A stretch of 64,000 nt of DNA. Source: Bradyrhizobium viridifuturi. GTDB lineage: Bacteria > Pseudomonadota > Alphaproteobacteria > Rhizobiales > Xanthobacteraceae. Where the stretch lies: contig NZ_LGTB01000008.1 in assembly GCF_001238275.1 (NCBI RefSeq), positions 62,001 through 126,000 of the forward strand, given 5' to 3'. The notes under the pieces were generated by a model that was not told the origin of the DNA, did no database searches, and worked only from the letters and a program-made list of their open reading frames with translations. The position numbers and the translations under genes are program-made. This document shows, piece by piece, positions 54,343 to 64,000 of the stretch (position 1 is its first letter; each line of letters starts with the position of its first letter).

Positions 54343-55329
54343 CTAGGCAGCAAACTTGCCTCCAAGCTCGTCCTCGATGTGGATGCGGATGATGTCGTCG
54401 AAGGTCTTCTCGGCGGTGGTGAAGCCGAGCTTCAGCGCGCGGTCGGTCGCGAAATCGCGCGGCCAGCCCGAGACGATGCTGATGATGGTCGGATCCGGCA
54501 CCCGCTTGATCCGCGCGGTGACGTTCTTGCCGGCAACGCGCTCCAACGAGGCGATCTGCTCGCCGACGGAGACGGACATCCCGGGCATGCTGAGATTGCG
54601 CCGCGGCCCCATCGCGTTCAGGTCCATCGTGCCGGCATGAACAAGGAAGCCGACCGCCGACTTCGGCGAGGCGTGCCAATGCCGGACATCCTCGGACACC
54701 GGCAGAACAGCCTCCTCGCCCGCCAGCGGCTCGCGGATGATGTTGGAGAAGAAGCCGGACGCCGCCTTGTTCGGCTTGCCCGGACGCACACAGATCGTCG
54801 GCAGGCGGATGGAGATGCCGTCGAGCAGACCCTTGCGCGTGTAGTCGTTGATCAGGAGCTCGCAGATCGACTTCTGCGTGCCATAGCTCGTCAGCGGTGT
54901 GTGGAAGAACTCGTCGCCGATCTTCTCGGGGAACGGGGCGCCGAACACCGCGATCGAGGAGGTGAACACCAGCCGCGGCTTATAGCCGCCGCCGACGGCG
55001 CGGATCGCGTCGATCAGGTAGCGGGTACCGTCGAGGTTGATCCGGTAGCCCTTGTCGAACTCGGCCTCTGCCTCGCCCGAGACGATCGCAGCAAGATGGA
55101 AGATCACGTCGGGGCGCTCGGCGATCAGGGGCGCGGCAGCGCCGGCGTCGGCAAAATCAGAGGCGACGACATTAACCGGGATCGAGGCATTCGCGGGCTT
55201 GGCCGGCGCGACCACATCCTGCAGGGTCATCCTGGAGATGTCCTGCTTGCCGAGACGGCCCTCGCGCTGCAAGCGTTCGGTCAGCTTGCGGCCGACCATG
55301 CCGGCGGCGCCCAGAATCAGAATGTGCAC
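54343..55329 (-). CDS. denD: NAD-dependent epimerase/dehydratase family protein, D-erythronate dehydrogenase-like
   Basis: The 328-residue extended SDR starts MHILILGAAGMVGRKL (GxxGxxG). FTSSIAVFGAPFPE holds the catalytic serine region and SYGTQKSICELLINDY the YxxxK. The long C-terminal half with RLPTICVRPGKPNKAASGFFSNIIREP matches DenD-like dehydrogenases, which oxidise D-erythronate at C2. Because the surrounding genes are for sugar acids, a four-carbon substrate is not certain; the symbol is by resemblance. Twenty-four bases separate it from kdgK. Confidence 0.82.
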   Translation of the reverse strand: MHILILGAAGMVGRKLTERLQREGRLGKQDISRMTLQDVVAPAKPANASIPVNVVASDFADAGAAAPLIAERPDVIFHLAAIVSGEAEAEFDKGYRINLDGTRYLIDAIRAVGGGYKPRLVFTSSIAVFGAPFPEKIGDEFFHTPLTSYGTQKSICELLINDYTRKGLLDGISIRLPTICVRPGKPNKAASGFFSNIIREPLAGEEAVLPVSEDVRHWHASPKSAVGFLVHAGTMDLNAMGPRRNLSMPGMSVSVGEQIASLERVAGKNVTARIKRVPDPTIISIVSGWPRDFATDRALKLGFTTAEKTFDDIIRIHIEDELGGKFAA

Positions 55330-55381
55330 GACCCTGCTCCTTTTCTTCTCTCTTGTTCGAATTCAGATGCGGGCCTTGCGC

Positions 55382-56305
55382 CTATTCCTTCACGGCACCC
55401 GTCATCGCCGAGACATAATGCTCAACGAAGAAGGCGTAAAGAATAACCAGCGGCAGCGAGCCGCATAGCGCCCCTGCCATCAGGGAGCCCCAGCGATAGA
55501 TGTCACCGTCGACGAATTCGTTGACGATGGCGACCGGCACGGTCTTGTTCGGGGTCGATTGCAGGAACGTCAGCGCGTAGATGAACTCGTTCCAGCACAG
55601 CGTGAAGCAGAAGATGAAGGCCGAGATCAGGCCGGGAATGGCAAGCGGCAGCACGATCTTGATCAGGATCTGCCAGCGGCTGGCGCCGTCGATCAGCGCG
55701 CACTCCTCGAGCTCGAACGGGATGGTCTTGAAATAGCCCATCAGAAGCCAGGTCGAGAACGGGATCAGGATGGTCGGATAGGTCAGGATCAGCGCCAACG
55801 GCGAGTCGAACAGACCGTACTGGAACACGACGGTGGCAAGCGGAATGAACAGGATCGACGGCGGCACCAGATAGGCCAGGAAGATCAGGCCGCCGACGAC
55901 ATTGGCGCCCTTGTAGCGCAGCCGCACGATCGCGTAGGCCGCGAGCACGCTCGCGATGATCGACAGCACGGTGGCGCCGATCGCCACATACATCGTGTTC
56001 CAGAGCCAGTGCGGATAGTAGCTCTCGAACAGTAGCTTGTGGATGTGCTTGAAGGTCGGATTCCAGGTCCAGAACGGATTGTACTTGTCTAGGTCGAGCA
56101 GCTGGTCGTCCGGCTTGATCGCGGTCAGCCCCATCCAATAGAACGGGAACAGCAGGATGATGACGATGATCGACAGCGGGATGTAGAGCGTCACGATCCG
56201 CCGCGGCACCGACTGCAAATAGCTCATGCCCTCGCTGTTATCGACGCGGGCCGGCGTCGACAGGATGGACTTGAGGTCGGCCTTCTGTGCGGGGAGATCA
56301 GTCAT
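55382..56305 (-). CDS. Carbohydrate ABC transporter permease (MalG-like)
   Basis: The 307-residue inner-membrane protein has about six helices and the EAA loop EECALIDGASRWQILIKIVLPLAIPG, which contacts the ATPase. The N-terminal 50 residues are cytoplasmic and polar. It forms the channel with the permease at 56371. The start codon sits in a short duplicated segment discussed with the mini-frame at 56298. Confidence 0.93.
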   Translation of the reverse strand: MTDLPAQKADLKSILSTPARVDNSEGMSYLQSVPRRIVTLYIPLSIIVIILLFPFYWMGLTAIKPDDQLLDLDKYNPFWTWNPTFKHIHKLLFESYYPHWLWNTMYVAIGATVLSIIASVLAAYAIVRLRYKGANVVGGLIFLAYLVPPSILFIPLATVVFQYGLFDSPLALILTYPTILIPFSTWLLMGYFKTIPFELEECALIDGASRWQILIKIVLPLAIPGLISAFIFCFTLCWNEFIYALTFLQSTPNKTVPVAIVNEFVDGDIYRWGSLMAGALCGSLPLVILYAFFVEHYVSAMTGAVKE

Positions 56306-56378
56306 TGTTTTCTCCCGGGCGCGCGCGGGGCTTGCCCCGTTCGCGCAAAGAAACCAGCAAGCGGGAGAGATCAGTCAT
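56298..56378 (-). CDS. 26-codon mini-frame between two ABC permease genes, created by a local duplication
   Basis: The end of the upstream permease and the start of the downstream permease share a duplicated sequence containing caatgactgatctc. The first copy opens a 26-codon frame (MTDLSRLLVSLRERG at its start) whose ATG overlaps the upstream stop and whose TGA overlaps the downstream ATG, so three cistrons are chained by ATGACTGA-type overlaps. A GGGGCTTGCCCC hairpin sits between the copies. It is probably an untranslated or short coupling frame; I include it because of its exact chaining, not because I believe in a functional peptide. Confidence 0.3.
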   Translation of the reverse strand: MTDLSRLLVSLRERGKPRARPGENND

Positions 56379-57330
56379 TGCTCTCTCCCTGTTGCCACTT
56401 CCGGCGCTGCAGGCCGAACCAGGACACCATGATCGCGGCGAGCAGGAACGGGATCATCGCGCTCGAGATCGCAGCCCCCTCGCCCAATTGTCCCGCGATG
56501 ATCGCACGCTGGTAGGACAGCGTCGCCATCAGATGGGTGGCGTTGACCGGGCCGCCGCGGGTCATCGCCCAGATCAGCTGGAAGTCGGTGAAGGTGAACA
56601 GTACCGAGAACGTCATCACGACGGCGATGATCGGCGTCAGCAAGGGATATGTGATGAAACGGAACATCTGCCAGCGCGAGGCGCCATCCAGCGTCGCCGC
56701 TTCATAGAGCGACGGCTGCACCGTTTGCAGGCCTGCCAGCAGCGTGATCGCGACGAACGGCACGCCGCGCCAGATATTGGCGAAGATCACACAGATGCGG
56801 GCCCAGGTGCTGTCGCCGAGGAAATTGATGTTCTGCGTGATCAGGCCGAGATGCTTCAGCGACCAGGAGATGATCGAGAACTGGGAATCGAAGATCCACC
56901 AGAACGCCAGTGCCGACAGCACGGTCGGCACGATGAAGGGAATCAGCACGGCGGCGCGCAGCAGCGCCTTGAACGGCATGCGCTCGTTGAGCAGCAGCGC
57001 GAGATACAGCCCGACCGCGAATTTGATGGCGCTGGCAATCGAAGTGTAGAGCAGCGTGTTGAACACCGACAGCCAGAAGATCGAATCGTCCCACAGCCAC
57101 TCGTAGTTCTCGGTGCCGATGTAATGGCCGACGCGCCCGATCCGCGCATCCGTGAACGAGAGCCAGATCCCGAGCCCCAGCGGATAGGCCAGGAAGAAGA
57201 TCAGGAACGCCATCGCCGGCACCATGAACCAGAAGCCGAGCCAGTTCTTGTTGTGGCGCAACTTGTCCCAGGCGGTCGCTTCGCGGATTTCGGTCTTCGC
57301 ACGTCGCGGCGCGAGCGCAATGTCAGCCAT
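56371..57330 (-). CDS. Carbohydrate ABC transporter permease (MalF-like)
   Basis: The 319-residue inner-membrane permease has about six helices after a polar N-terminus (ALAPRRAKTEIREATAWDKL). The EAA loop is LYEAATLDGASRWQMFRFITYPLLTP. With the 55382 permease, the solute-binding protein and the MalK-like ATPase it makes a complete CUT1-type importer. Its operon position after the solute-binding protein is typical. Confidence 0.93.
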   Translation of the reverse strand: MADIALAPRRAKTEIREATAWDKLRHNKNWLGFWFMVPAMAFLIFFLAYPLGLGIWLSFTDARIGRVGHYIGTENYEWLWDDSIFWLSVFNTLLYTSIASAIKFAVGLYLALLLNERMPFKALLRAAVLIPFIVPTVLSALAFWWIFDSQFSIISWSLKHLGLITQNINFLGDSTWARICVIFANIWRGVPFVAITLLAGLQTVQPSLYEAATLDGASRWQMFRFITYPLLTPIIAVVMTFSVLFTFTDFQLIWAMTRGGPVNATHLMATLSYQRAIIAGQLGEGAAISSAMIPFLLAAIMVSWFGLQRRKWQQGESND

Positions 57331-57439
57331 AGGCGATATCCCGATTGCTCAACGGATTGAGCATGACTACGCGAGCTTCCAATGATGGCATTCCAATGAT
57401 GGTGCGAGCGGCGGCGATCCGCCGCCCGCGCCGATCACA

Positions 57440-58758
57440 TCAGCGATAGATGCGCTTCAGCTGCCGTTCGGCTTCCACCATCGCAGCCTTGGCGTCCTTG
57501 GCACCGGTGCAGTAGTTCGCGAACATGTCGACCACGATGAAGTCTGCGATTGCGGTCGCCGCCTTCTCGCCGGGCGTGCCGATGCCGGAGGCCGGCAGCG
57601 TGCGCTTGGAGGCCTGTGCGAACACGGCGTTCTTGGGGTCCGCCGTCCACACCGGCGCCGACTCATAGGCATTCAGTGTTTGCGTAAGATAGCCCTGAGC
57701 GCCATCCAGCCACTTGTCGTACTGCGCCTTCTCCAGCATGAACGCGACAAACGCCTTTGCGGCATTCGGATACTTCGTGAAGTTGAAGGCAAGGATCGGG
57801 AACGCCAGCTGCAATTCCGTCGGCTTGCCGATCGGGCCGATCGGATGGAGCGCGTGATAGGTGTCTTCGGCAAGTTCCTTCTTGGTGGGGTCGGTTTTGG
57901 CGGCCACGTAGATGGAAATGCCATTCAGCGTGCAATAGAGCTCGCCGGCCAGGAACGCCTTGTTGTTCGAGGAGTCGTTCCAGGATGCGACGCCGGGAAT
58001 GAAGGTCTCCGACAGCGCCTTTGCATATTCCAGCGCCTTCATCGTTTCCGGCGAGTTGATGATGACCTTGTCGTCCTTGTCGACGGTCCAGGCGTTGTGG
58101 CCCCAGAGCAGCCAGTGCAGCCAGCCGTTGGCGTCGCCGCTGGCATGTCCCAGCGCAAAGCCGGCCGGCGTGTTGTTCGCCTTCAATGCCTTGCACATCT
58201 CGAGGAAGCCCGGAAAATCTTTCGGGAATTCCTTGAAGCCCGCCTTGTCGGTCGCTGACTTGCGATAGGTCATATACCCGCCGTTGGTGGCGACGGGGAT
58301 GCCGAGCCAATCATTGCCCAGCTTGCAGGTCTTGGCGGCGGCATCCGTCCAGCCGCCATACTTGGTGCCGAGATAATCGGCAACGTCGTTCATCTTGAGG
58401 ACCTTGGTCGGGAACAGCTGCGGCAGCGTGTGCAGGCCCCAGGCGAGGTCGAGGCCCGAGCCGGTGTTGGCGGCGACCGAAGCTTCGGCTGCACGTCCTC
58501 GAAGGACTCGCTGAATACGTTCATCTCGGTGCCGGTTGCCGCCTTGAAGGCCGCCACCATGGCGTTAAACGCATCGTCTTCCGCGGGCACGAAGCGCTTC
58601 CAGCGCATCACGGTGAGCTTGGCGCCGGGCTCCGCCTTCCACGGCGCGCTCTGCGCCCAGGCTTTGGCGAAGTCAAATAGCGCCGGCCCGGTGAGCATCC
58701 CGGTTGCGGCCAGCGCGGTGCCGCCCTGAAGTAGCGAGCGGCGAGTCAAATCGTGCAT
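57440..58758 (-). pseudogene. ABC transporter sugar-binding protein, one apparent missing base
   Basis: A strong GGAGGAAGGA site precedes MHDLTRRSLLQGGTALAA, a twin-arginine signal (TRRSLL) likely cut near AWA-QSA. The mature protein is an extracellular solute-binding family 1 type, with TVMRWKRFVPAEDDAFNAMV and the C-terminal YLTQTLNAYESAPVW. On the minus strand near 58491, ccgaagcttcggtc should be ccgaaggcttcggtc; adding one G joins frames as VQPKASVAANTGSG. Restored length is about 439 residues. It captures the sugar or sugar acid for the two permeases encoded downstream. Confidence 0.88.
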
Positions 58759-58839
58759 CGTCCTTCCTCCCAATAATGTATGTGTTTTTATTGTTTTTTG
58801 ATCTGGCCTGTTGGTCGGCCATTATGATCGATCAGTCCG

Positions 58840-59906
<1,067 letters not shown>

Positions 59907-60034
59907 CCACTTCCCTCCCTCAAGTTCCCGACGGCGTACGACGAGTGCCGCCACCGCTCTGTTTTGTTCCGGCCACGCTGGGCGCGCGGCTCTGTTGGAC
60001 TGGCGATATTGTCCGCAGTTTATCCGGTTTTGGC

Positions 60035-60046
60035 AATCGTTCGATT
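60035..60046. promoter_or_regulatory. Secondary palindrome downstream of the ABC operon promoter
   Basis: AATCG-TT-CGATT is a palindrome except for its centre. It overlaps the predicted -10 element (GCTAAT on the minus strand, 60044-60049), so a protein bound here would block RNA polymerase. It may be a second half-site set for LacI or another regulator. Confidence 0.35.
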
Positions 60047-60071
60047 AGCAATCGCTTGGTAGCGCTGTCAA
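60044..60071 (-). promoter_or_regulatory. Predicted promoter of the ABC/denD/kdgK/eda operon
   Basis: On the minus strand TTGACA (60071-60066) is a perfect -35 box, followed after 16 bases by GCTAAT (60049-60044, four of six matches to -10). Transcription would proceed leftward to the ATPase start at 59906. The -35 box lies inside the LacI operator. Confidence 0.55.
60056..60071. promoter_or_regulatory. Predicted LacI-family operator 1
   Basis: TTGGTAGCGCTGTCAA is a 16-base palindrome with two mismatched pairs and an AGCGCT centre, the pattern seen at many LacI-family sites. It sits between the LacI gene (60113) and the divergent ABC operon (59906), and overlaps the operon's -35 box, so repression by occlusion is expected. 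Confidence 0.6.
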
Positions 60072-60112
60072 TATCGGTTTGTCTGCGACGAACGTCGTGA
60101 TATGAGCGGCAA

Positions 60113-61141
60113 ATGGCCCGAAAGCGCATCACGCCTGGCAAGATCCGGCTCGCCGAAGTCGCGAAGCTCGCCGGCGTCAGTCCGATTACGGCCTCGCGTT
60201 TCTTCAGGAATCCGGACGCGCTCTCGACCGGCAAGCGCGCCCGGGTCGAGAGTGCGGCAAAAGAACTCGGTTACGTGCCCAATCTCGCGGCACGCGCGCT
60301 TGCGTCGCAGCGTACCGAGGTGATCGGTGTCCTGATCCCGTCGCTGACCAACAACGTGTTCGCGGACGTGCTGCGCGGCATCTATGACGCGCTCGACGTC
60401 AGCCGCTACAGCATTCAGCTCGCCAACACCCGCTACAGCATCCTGCAGGAAGAGCGCCTGCTGCGTCTTTTTCTGGCACAGAAGCCGGCCGGGCTGATCA
60501 TTACCGGCATCAACCAGACCGCCGATTCCCGCCGCGTCATGGAGGCAGTGGATTGCCCGATCGTGCAAATCATGGAGGTCGGCCCCTCGCCGATCGACAT
60601 GATGATCGGATTCTCGCATTTTGACGCGGCAAAAGCCGCGATCGCCCACCTCCTTGCGCAGGGCTACCGACGGATCGGCTTCCTCGGCGCGCGAATGGAT
60701 CCGCGGGTGCAGCGGCGGCTTGACGGCTATCGCGCCGCGATGACCGAGGCCGCCCTGTTCGATCCGCAGCTCATCGTCACCACAGCGATACCGACCTCGG
60801 TGACGCTGGGCGGGACGCTGTTTGCCGACCTGCTCGCCAAGGCGCCCGACATCGACGCGGTGTTCTGCGTCAATGACGACCTTGCACTCGGCGCGCTGTT
60901 CGAATGCAAGCGCCGCCACATGGCGGTGCCGGAGCAGGTGGCGATCGTCGGCTTCAACGACCTCGAATTCATGGCGTCGAGCGAGCCGACGCTGAGCAGC
61001 GTGCGCACCAATCGTTACGAAATGGGCAGAAACGCTGCCATGATGGTGATCGAGACGCTGGAAGGCCGCCGTCCCGCTAAGCCCGTCGTCGACCTCGGCT
61101 TCAGTGTCATGGAACGGCAAAGCTCGGCGCGACGCAGCTGA
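60113..61141 (+). CDS. LacI family transcriptional regulator
   Basis: The 342-residue regulator has an N-terminal LacI helix-turn-helix (IRLAEVAKLAGVSPITASRFFRNP), a hinge (LAARALASQRTEVIGVLIPSL) and a periplasmic-binding-like effector domain (MEVGPSPIDMMIGFSH, AVFCVNDDLALGALFECKRR). It most resembles the GntR/gluconate-type branch, consistent with a sugar-acid effector. It is divergent from the ABC operon and runs toward the dehydratase, so it is well placed to control both. The predicted operator lies 42 bases before its start. Confidence 0.93.
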   Translation: MARKRITPGKIRLAEVAKLAGVSPITASRFFRNPDALSTGKRARVESAAKELGYVPNLAARALASQRTEVIGVLIPSLTNNVFADVLRGIYDALDVSRYSIQLANTRYSILQEERLLRLFLAQKPAGLIITGINQTADSRRVMEAVDCPIVQIMEVGPSPIDMMIGFSHFDAAKAAIAHLLAQGYRRIGFLGARMDPRVQRRLDGYRAAMTEAALFDPQLIVTTAIPTSVTLGGTLFADLLAKAPDIDAVFCVNDDLALGALFECKRRHMAVPEQVAIVGFNDLEFMASSEPTLSSVRTNRYEMGRNAAMMVIETLEGRRPAKPVVDLGFSVMERQSSARRS

Positions 61142-61188
61142 CATGCACTTGACACCAGCCCGTCACAAGGACGCGAAAAATGACAAAA

Positions 61189-61202
61189 TGATAGCGCAAC
61201 CA
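61189..61202. promoter_or_regulatory. Predicted LacI-family operator 2, upstream of the dehydratase
   Basis: TGATAGCGCAACCA matches the arms-and-centre pattern TGGTAGCGCTACCA in 12 of 14 positions and lies about 150 bases before the dehydratase start. It shares the AGCGC core with operator 1. A TTGACA at 61149-61154 is present but has no convincing -10 partner. No other gene is visible in 61142-61352. Confidence 0.45.
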
Positions 61203-61352
61203 AGTGCCTTCAACTAAGGTCCAATTCATCCATCGAAACACCTGTGCCTGATCGCCTGGGTTTGTAATGCCCGACGATTTGCGCAAGGTAGAACAACGTT
61301 GAACCAGAGCCCTTGAATGGGCCCAGCACGATTTGCATTGCGGGAGAAACCA

Positions 61353-63191
61353 ATGACAAAACCCCATACCAACGGGCACAGCGCCGCAGGCGAGACCACA
61401 AAGGGCAAGGGCCGCAGGCTCCGCTCCCAGGAATGGTTCGACAACCCGCACAATCCGGGCATGACCGCGCTCTATCTCGAGCGCTATCTCAATTACGGCC
61501 TGACCCGCGAGGAATTGCAGTCGGGCAAGCCGATCATCGGCATCGCACAGACCGGCAACGACCTGTCGCCCTGCAACCGGCATCACCTCGAGCTCGCCCA
61601 CCGCGTCCGCGAGGGCATCCGCGCCGCCGGCGGCATCGCGATGGAGTTTCCAACCCATCCGATCCAGGAGACCGGCAAGCGCCCGACCGCGGCGCTCGAC
61701 CGCAACCTCGCCTATCTCGGCCTCGTCGAGGTGCTGTTCGGCTATCCGCTCGACGGTGTCGTGCTGACCACCGGCTGCGACAAGACCACGCCTGCGTGCA
61801 TGATGGCGGCGGCGACCGTGAACCTGCCGGCGATCGTGCTGTCGGGCGGCCCGATGCTCAACGGCTGGCACGAAGGCCAGCGCACCGGCTCCGGCACCGT
61901 GGTGTGGAAGGCGCGCGAACGGCTCGCCGCGGGCGAGATCGACTATGAGCGGTTCATCGAGATCGTGGCCTCCTCGGCGCCCTCGGTCGGCCATTGCAAC
62001 ACGATGGGCACCGCCTCGACGATGAACTCGCTGGCGGAGGCGCTCGGCTTCTCGCTGCCGGGCTGCGCGGCGATCCCGGCGCCCTATCGCGAGCGCGGCC
62101 AGATCGCCTACGAGACCGGCAAACGCATCGTCGACATGGTCTGGGAAGACCTCAAGCCGTCGGACTTCCTGACCCGCGAGGCGTTCGAGAACTGCATCGT
62201 GGTCAACTCCGCGATCGGCGGCTCGACCAACGCGCCGATCCACATCAATGCGCTGGCGCGCCATGTCGGCGTCGAGCTGTCGATCGACGACTGGCAGAAA
62301 TACGGCCACGACGTGCCGCTGCTGGTCAACATGCAGCCGGCCGGCTTCTATCTCGGCGAGGAATATCACCGCGCCGGCGGCGTGCCCTCGGTCGTACGCG
62401 AGCTGATCAAGCACAAGCGCATCCATGAAGGCGCCCTCACCGTCAACGGCCGCACCATGGGCGAGAATTGCAAGGAAGCGCAGAAGCCCGACGGCGACGT
62501 GATCTGGGGCTACGACAAGCCGCTGGTGAAGGATGCCGGCTTCATCGTGCTGCGCGGCAATCTGTTTGATTCCGCGATCATGAAGACCAGCGTGATCTCG
62601 AAGGAATTCCGCGACCGCTATCTGTCCAACCCGAAGGACCTCAACGCCTTCGAGGGCCGCGCCGTCGTGTTCGAGGGCCCGGAGGACTATCACGCGCGGA
62701 TCGAGGATCCCGCGCTCGACATCGACGAGCACTGCATTCTGTTCATCCGCGGCACCGGCCCGATCGGCTATCCCGGCGGAGCCGAGGTGGTGAACATGCA
62801 GCCGCCGGCGGCGCTGATCAAACGCGGCATCCTGTCCCTGCCCTGCATCGGCGACGGCCGGCAGTCCGGCACCTCGGGCTCGCCCTCGATCCTCAACGCC
62901 TCGCCGGAGGCCGCGGCCGATGGCGGGCTCGCGATCCTGAGGAGCGGCGACAAGGTGCGTATCGACCTCAACAAAGGCAGCGCCAACATCATGATCTCCG
63001 AGGATGAGCTGCGCACCCGCCGCGCCGAGCTGAAGGCCAAGGGCGGCTTCCCGCACCCGGCCAACCAGACGCCGTGGCAGGAGCTCTACCGCCAGACCGT
63101 CGGCCAGCACGCCACCGGCGCCTGCCTCGAGCTCGCGACGCGCTACCACGACATTGCCGGCAAGGTCGGCGTGGCGCGGGACAATCACTGA
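61353..63191 (+). CDS. IlvD/Edd family sugar-acid dehydratase (arabonate/xylonate dehydratase-like)
   Basis: The 612-residue protein starts [18 protein letters not shown] behind [38 protein letters not shown] and [14 protein letters not shown] hold the Fe-S-cluster cysteines; [18 protein letters not shown] and [17 protein letters not shown] are further family motifs. It resembles L-arabinonate/D-xylonate dehydratases more than IlvD, and would turn a sugar acid into its 2-keto-3-deoxy form for KdgK. Which sugar acid is not determinable. Confidence 0.9.
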   Translation: MTKPHTNGHSAAGETTKGKGRRLRSQEWFDNPHNPGMTALYLERYLNYGLTREELQSGKPIIGIAQTGNDLSPCNRHHLELAHRVREGIRAAGGIAMEFPTHPIQETGKRPTAALDRNLAYLGLVEVLFGYPLDGVVLTTGCDKTTPACMMAAATVNLPAIVLSGGPMLNGWHEGQRTGSGTVVWKARERLAAGEIDYERFIEIVASSAPSVGHCNTMGTASTMNSLAEALGFSLPGCAAIPAPYRERGQIAYETGKRIVDMVWEDLKPSDFLTREAFENCIVVNSAIGGSTNAPIHINALARHVGVELSIDDWQKYGHDVPLLVNMQPAGFYLGEEYHRAGGVPSVVRELIKHKRIHEGALTVNGRTMGENCKEAQKPDGDVIWGYDKPLVKDAGFIVLRGNLFDSAIMKTSVISKEFRDRYLSNPKDLNAFEGRAVVFEGPEDYHARIEDPALDIDEHCILFIRGTGPIGYPGGAEVVNMQPPAALIKRGILSLPCIGDGRQSGTSGSPSILNASPEAAADGGLAILRSGDKVRIDLNKGSANIMISEDELRTRRAELKAKGGFPHPANQTPWQELYRQTVGQHATGACLELATRYHDIAGKVGVARDNH

Positions 63192-63200
63192 AGCATCAAC

Positions 63201-63281
63201 CGTCATTCCGGGATGGTGCGTAAGCACCAGACCCGGAATCTCGAGATTCCGGGTTCGCGCTGCGCGCGCCCCGGAATGACG
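63201..63281. repeat. Palindromic repeat, cgtcattccggg family (copy 2)
   Basis: The left end cgtcattccggg and right end ccccggaatgacg invert, with an inner pair acccggaatctcgagattccgggt. Same family as 46982-47024. It sits between the dehydratase and the downstream dehydrogenase gene. Confidence 0.8.
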
Positions 63282-63304
63282 GGCAAGAGGAAGGGAAGAA
63301 AAGC

Positions 63305-64000
63305 ATGTCAGACAGACTGAAGGGCAAACGCGCCGTCGTCACCGCCGCGGCGGCGGGCATCGGGCGTGCATGCGCGATCGCATTCGCCCGTGAAGGCGCG
63401 ACCGTGATCGCCACCGACATCAACGAGAGCGGCATCGCCACGCTCGGCAAGGAAGGCATCGCCGAGACCGCGCGGCTGGACGTTCGCAGCACGGCCGATG
63501 TCAACAGCTTCGCCAAGCGTGTCGGCAAGATCGACATCCTGCTCAATGCGGCGGGCTTCGTGCATCACGGCACCATTCTGGAGTGCTCGGACGAAGACTT
63601 CGACTTCTCGTTCGATCTCAACGTCAAGTCCATGCACCGGACCATCAAGGCGTTTCTGCCTGCGATGCTGGCAGGCGGAGGCGGCAGCATCGTCAACATT
63701 TCGTCCTGCGCGGCATTGCGGCCCCCGGCCAATCGCTACGTCTACAGTGCGTCGAAGGCGGCGGTTTCGCTGCTCACGCGCGCGGTCGCGCTCGACTTCA
63801 TCACCCAGGGCATCCGCTGCAATGCGATCTGCCCCGGCACCGTCGAGACGCCCTCGATGCTGGAGCGCGCGGCTGCCGCGGGTCCGGACGGACGCGAGAA
63901 GTTCGTCGCCCGCCAGAAGATGGGCCGGCTCGGCACCGCCGAGGAAATCGCGGCCATGGCGGTGTATCTTGCGAGCGACGAAGCGGCTTTCACCACCGGC
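63305..64000 (+). CDS. SDR family dehydrogenase (DHRS6-like), 3' end cut by window
   Basis: The gene starts at 63305 behind GAGGAAGGGA and is open to the last base, giving 232 residues. The Rossmann motif reads TAAAAGIGRA, where the usual first Gly is Ala, as in the human DHRS6/BDH2 and bacterial 2-keto-3-deoxy-sugar-acid dehydrogenase branch. The catalytic segment is SSCAALRPPANRYVYSASKAA (Ser, Tyr, Lys), and GTVETPSM follows. Beside the dehydratase it probably oxidises a 2-keto-3-deoxy sugar acid or related alcohol. Only the last 15-20 residues should be missing. Confidence 0.9.
   Translation, partial: MSDRLKGKRAVVTAAAAGIGRACAIAFAREGATVIATDINESGIATLGKEGIAETARLDVRSTADVNSFAKRVGKIDILLNAAGFVHHGTILECSDEDFDFSFDLNVKSMHRTIKAFLPAMLAGGGGSIVNISSCAALRPPANRYVYSASKAAVSLLTRAVALDFITQGIRCNAICPGTVETPSMLERAAAAGPDGREKFVARQKMGRLGTAEEIAAMAVYLASDEAAFTTG

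Noticed and set aside
53350..55446. 698-codon open frame antisense to kdgK and denD
   Set aside because: Same reason; the minus-strand genes have clear catalytic motifs and operon overlaps, while this frame has none.
61149..61154. TTGACA as the -35 box of the dehydratase gene
   Set aside because: No acceptable -10 lies 16-18 bases downstream, so I did not call a promoter.
61107..63227. 706-codon open frame antisense to the dehydratase
   Set aside because: Low-complexity shadow of a strongly conserved dehydratase frame with correct codon bias on the plus strand.

Overview
The window is 64 kb of high-GC chromosomal DNA that looks like an alphaproteobacterium of the Bradyrhizobium / Rhodopseudomonas group. 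The reasons are the GC-rich third positions, the protein flavour (many acyl-CoA enzymes, a TRAP-TAXI transporter, a DUF3734-type patatin, a TIGR03862-type flavoprotein) and several families of short palindromic intergenic repeats that I recognise from that group. I see no phage, insertion sequence, CRISPR array, rRNA or tRNA. The species assignment is inference.

Layout. 1-9.6 kb: the end of a xanthine dehydrogenase/CoxL form-II-like molybdenum hydroxylase, a DsbA-type isomerase with a hotdog-fold partner, a YaiI protein, the ABC-F ATPase Uup, a D-threonine-aldolase-like PLP enzyme, and a LysR/MFS pair. 9.6-19.3 kb: a long leftward block holding a valine-degradation set (mmsA, acyl-CoA dehydrogenase, 3-hydroxyisobutyryl-CoA hydrolase, mmsB) followed by an acyl-CoA synthetase, a MaoC hydratase, a short-chain dehydrogenase and a flavoprotein, with a divergent LysR gene at its head. 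19.4-31 kb: regulators (LysR, OmpR-type winged helix-TPR, TetR), a thioesterase, an enoyl-CoA hydratase, a broken FdhF/YdeP oxidoreductase, small hypothetical genes, an MFS transporter and a ParB-like protein, ending in a cluster of hairpin repeats. 31-45 kb: a thiolase with a recognisable promoter/operator, an MFS transporter, acetoacetate decarboxylase beside a patatin, a carboxyltransferase/IclR/stand-alone biotin carrier group, a TAXI-TRAP transporter, and a glutaminase fused to STAS and cyclic-nucleotide-binding domains. 45-52.7 kb: a leftward acyl-CoA catabolic block (DUF35 Zn-ribbon protein, SCP-x-like thiolase, acyl-CoA dehydrogenase, CaiB CoA-transferase, AMP ligase, second thiolase). 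52.7-64 kb: a sugar-acid regulon, with an ABC importer, DenD-like dehydrogenase, KDG kinase and KDPG aldolase running leftward from a LacI gene, and an IlvD/Edd dehydratase plus a DHRS6-like dehydrogenase running rightward.

The genes fit an organism living on amino acids, fatty or aromatic acyl chains and sugar acids. The sugar-acid block makes a plausible route: import, oxidation or dehydration, phosphorylation of a 2-keto-3-deoxy acid, then aldol cleavage.

Seven genes (FdhF-like, patatin, TAXI protein, glutaminase fusion, a thiolase, the ABC solute-binding protein and the ABC ATPase) are broken by nine apparent losses of one base. In each case adding one base back restores a normal protein through to its natural stop. 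This pattern points to indel errors in the sequence rather than real gene decay, so these genes are best treated as probably intact in the organism.
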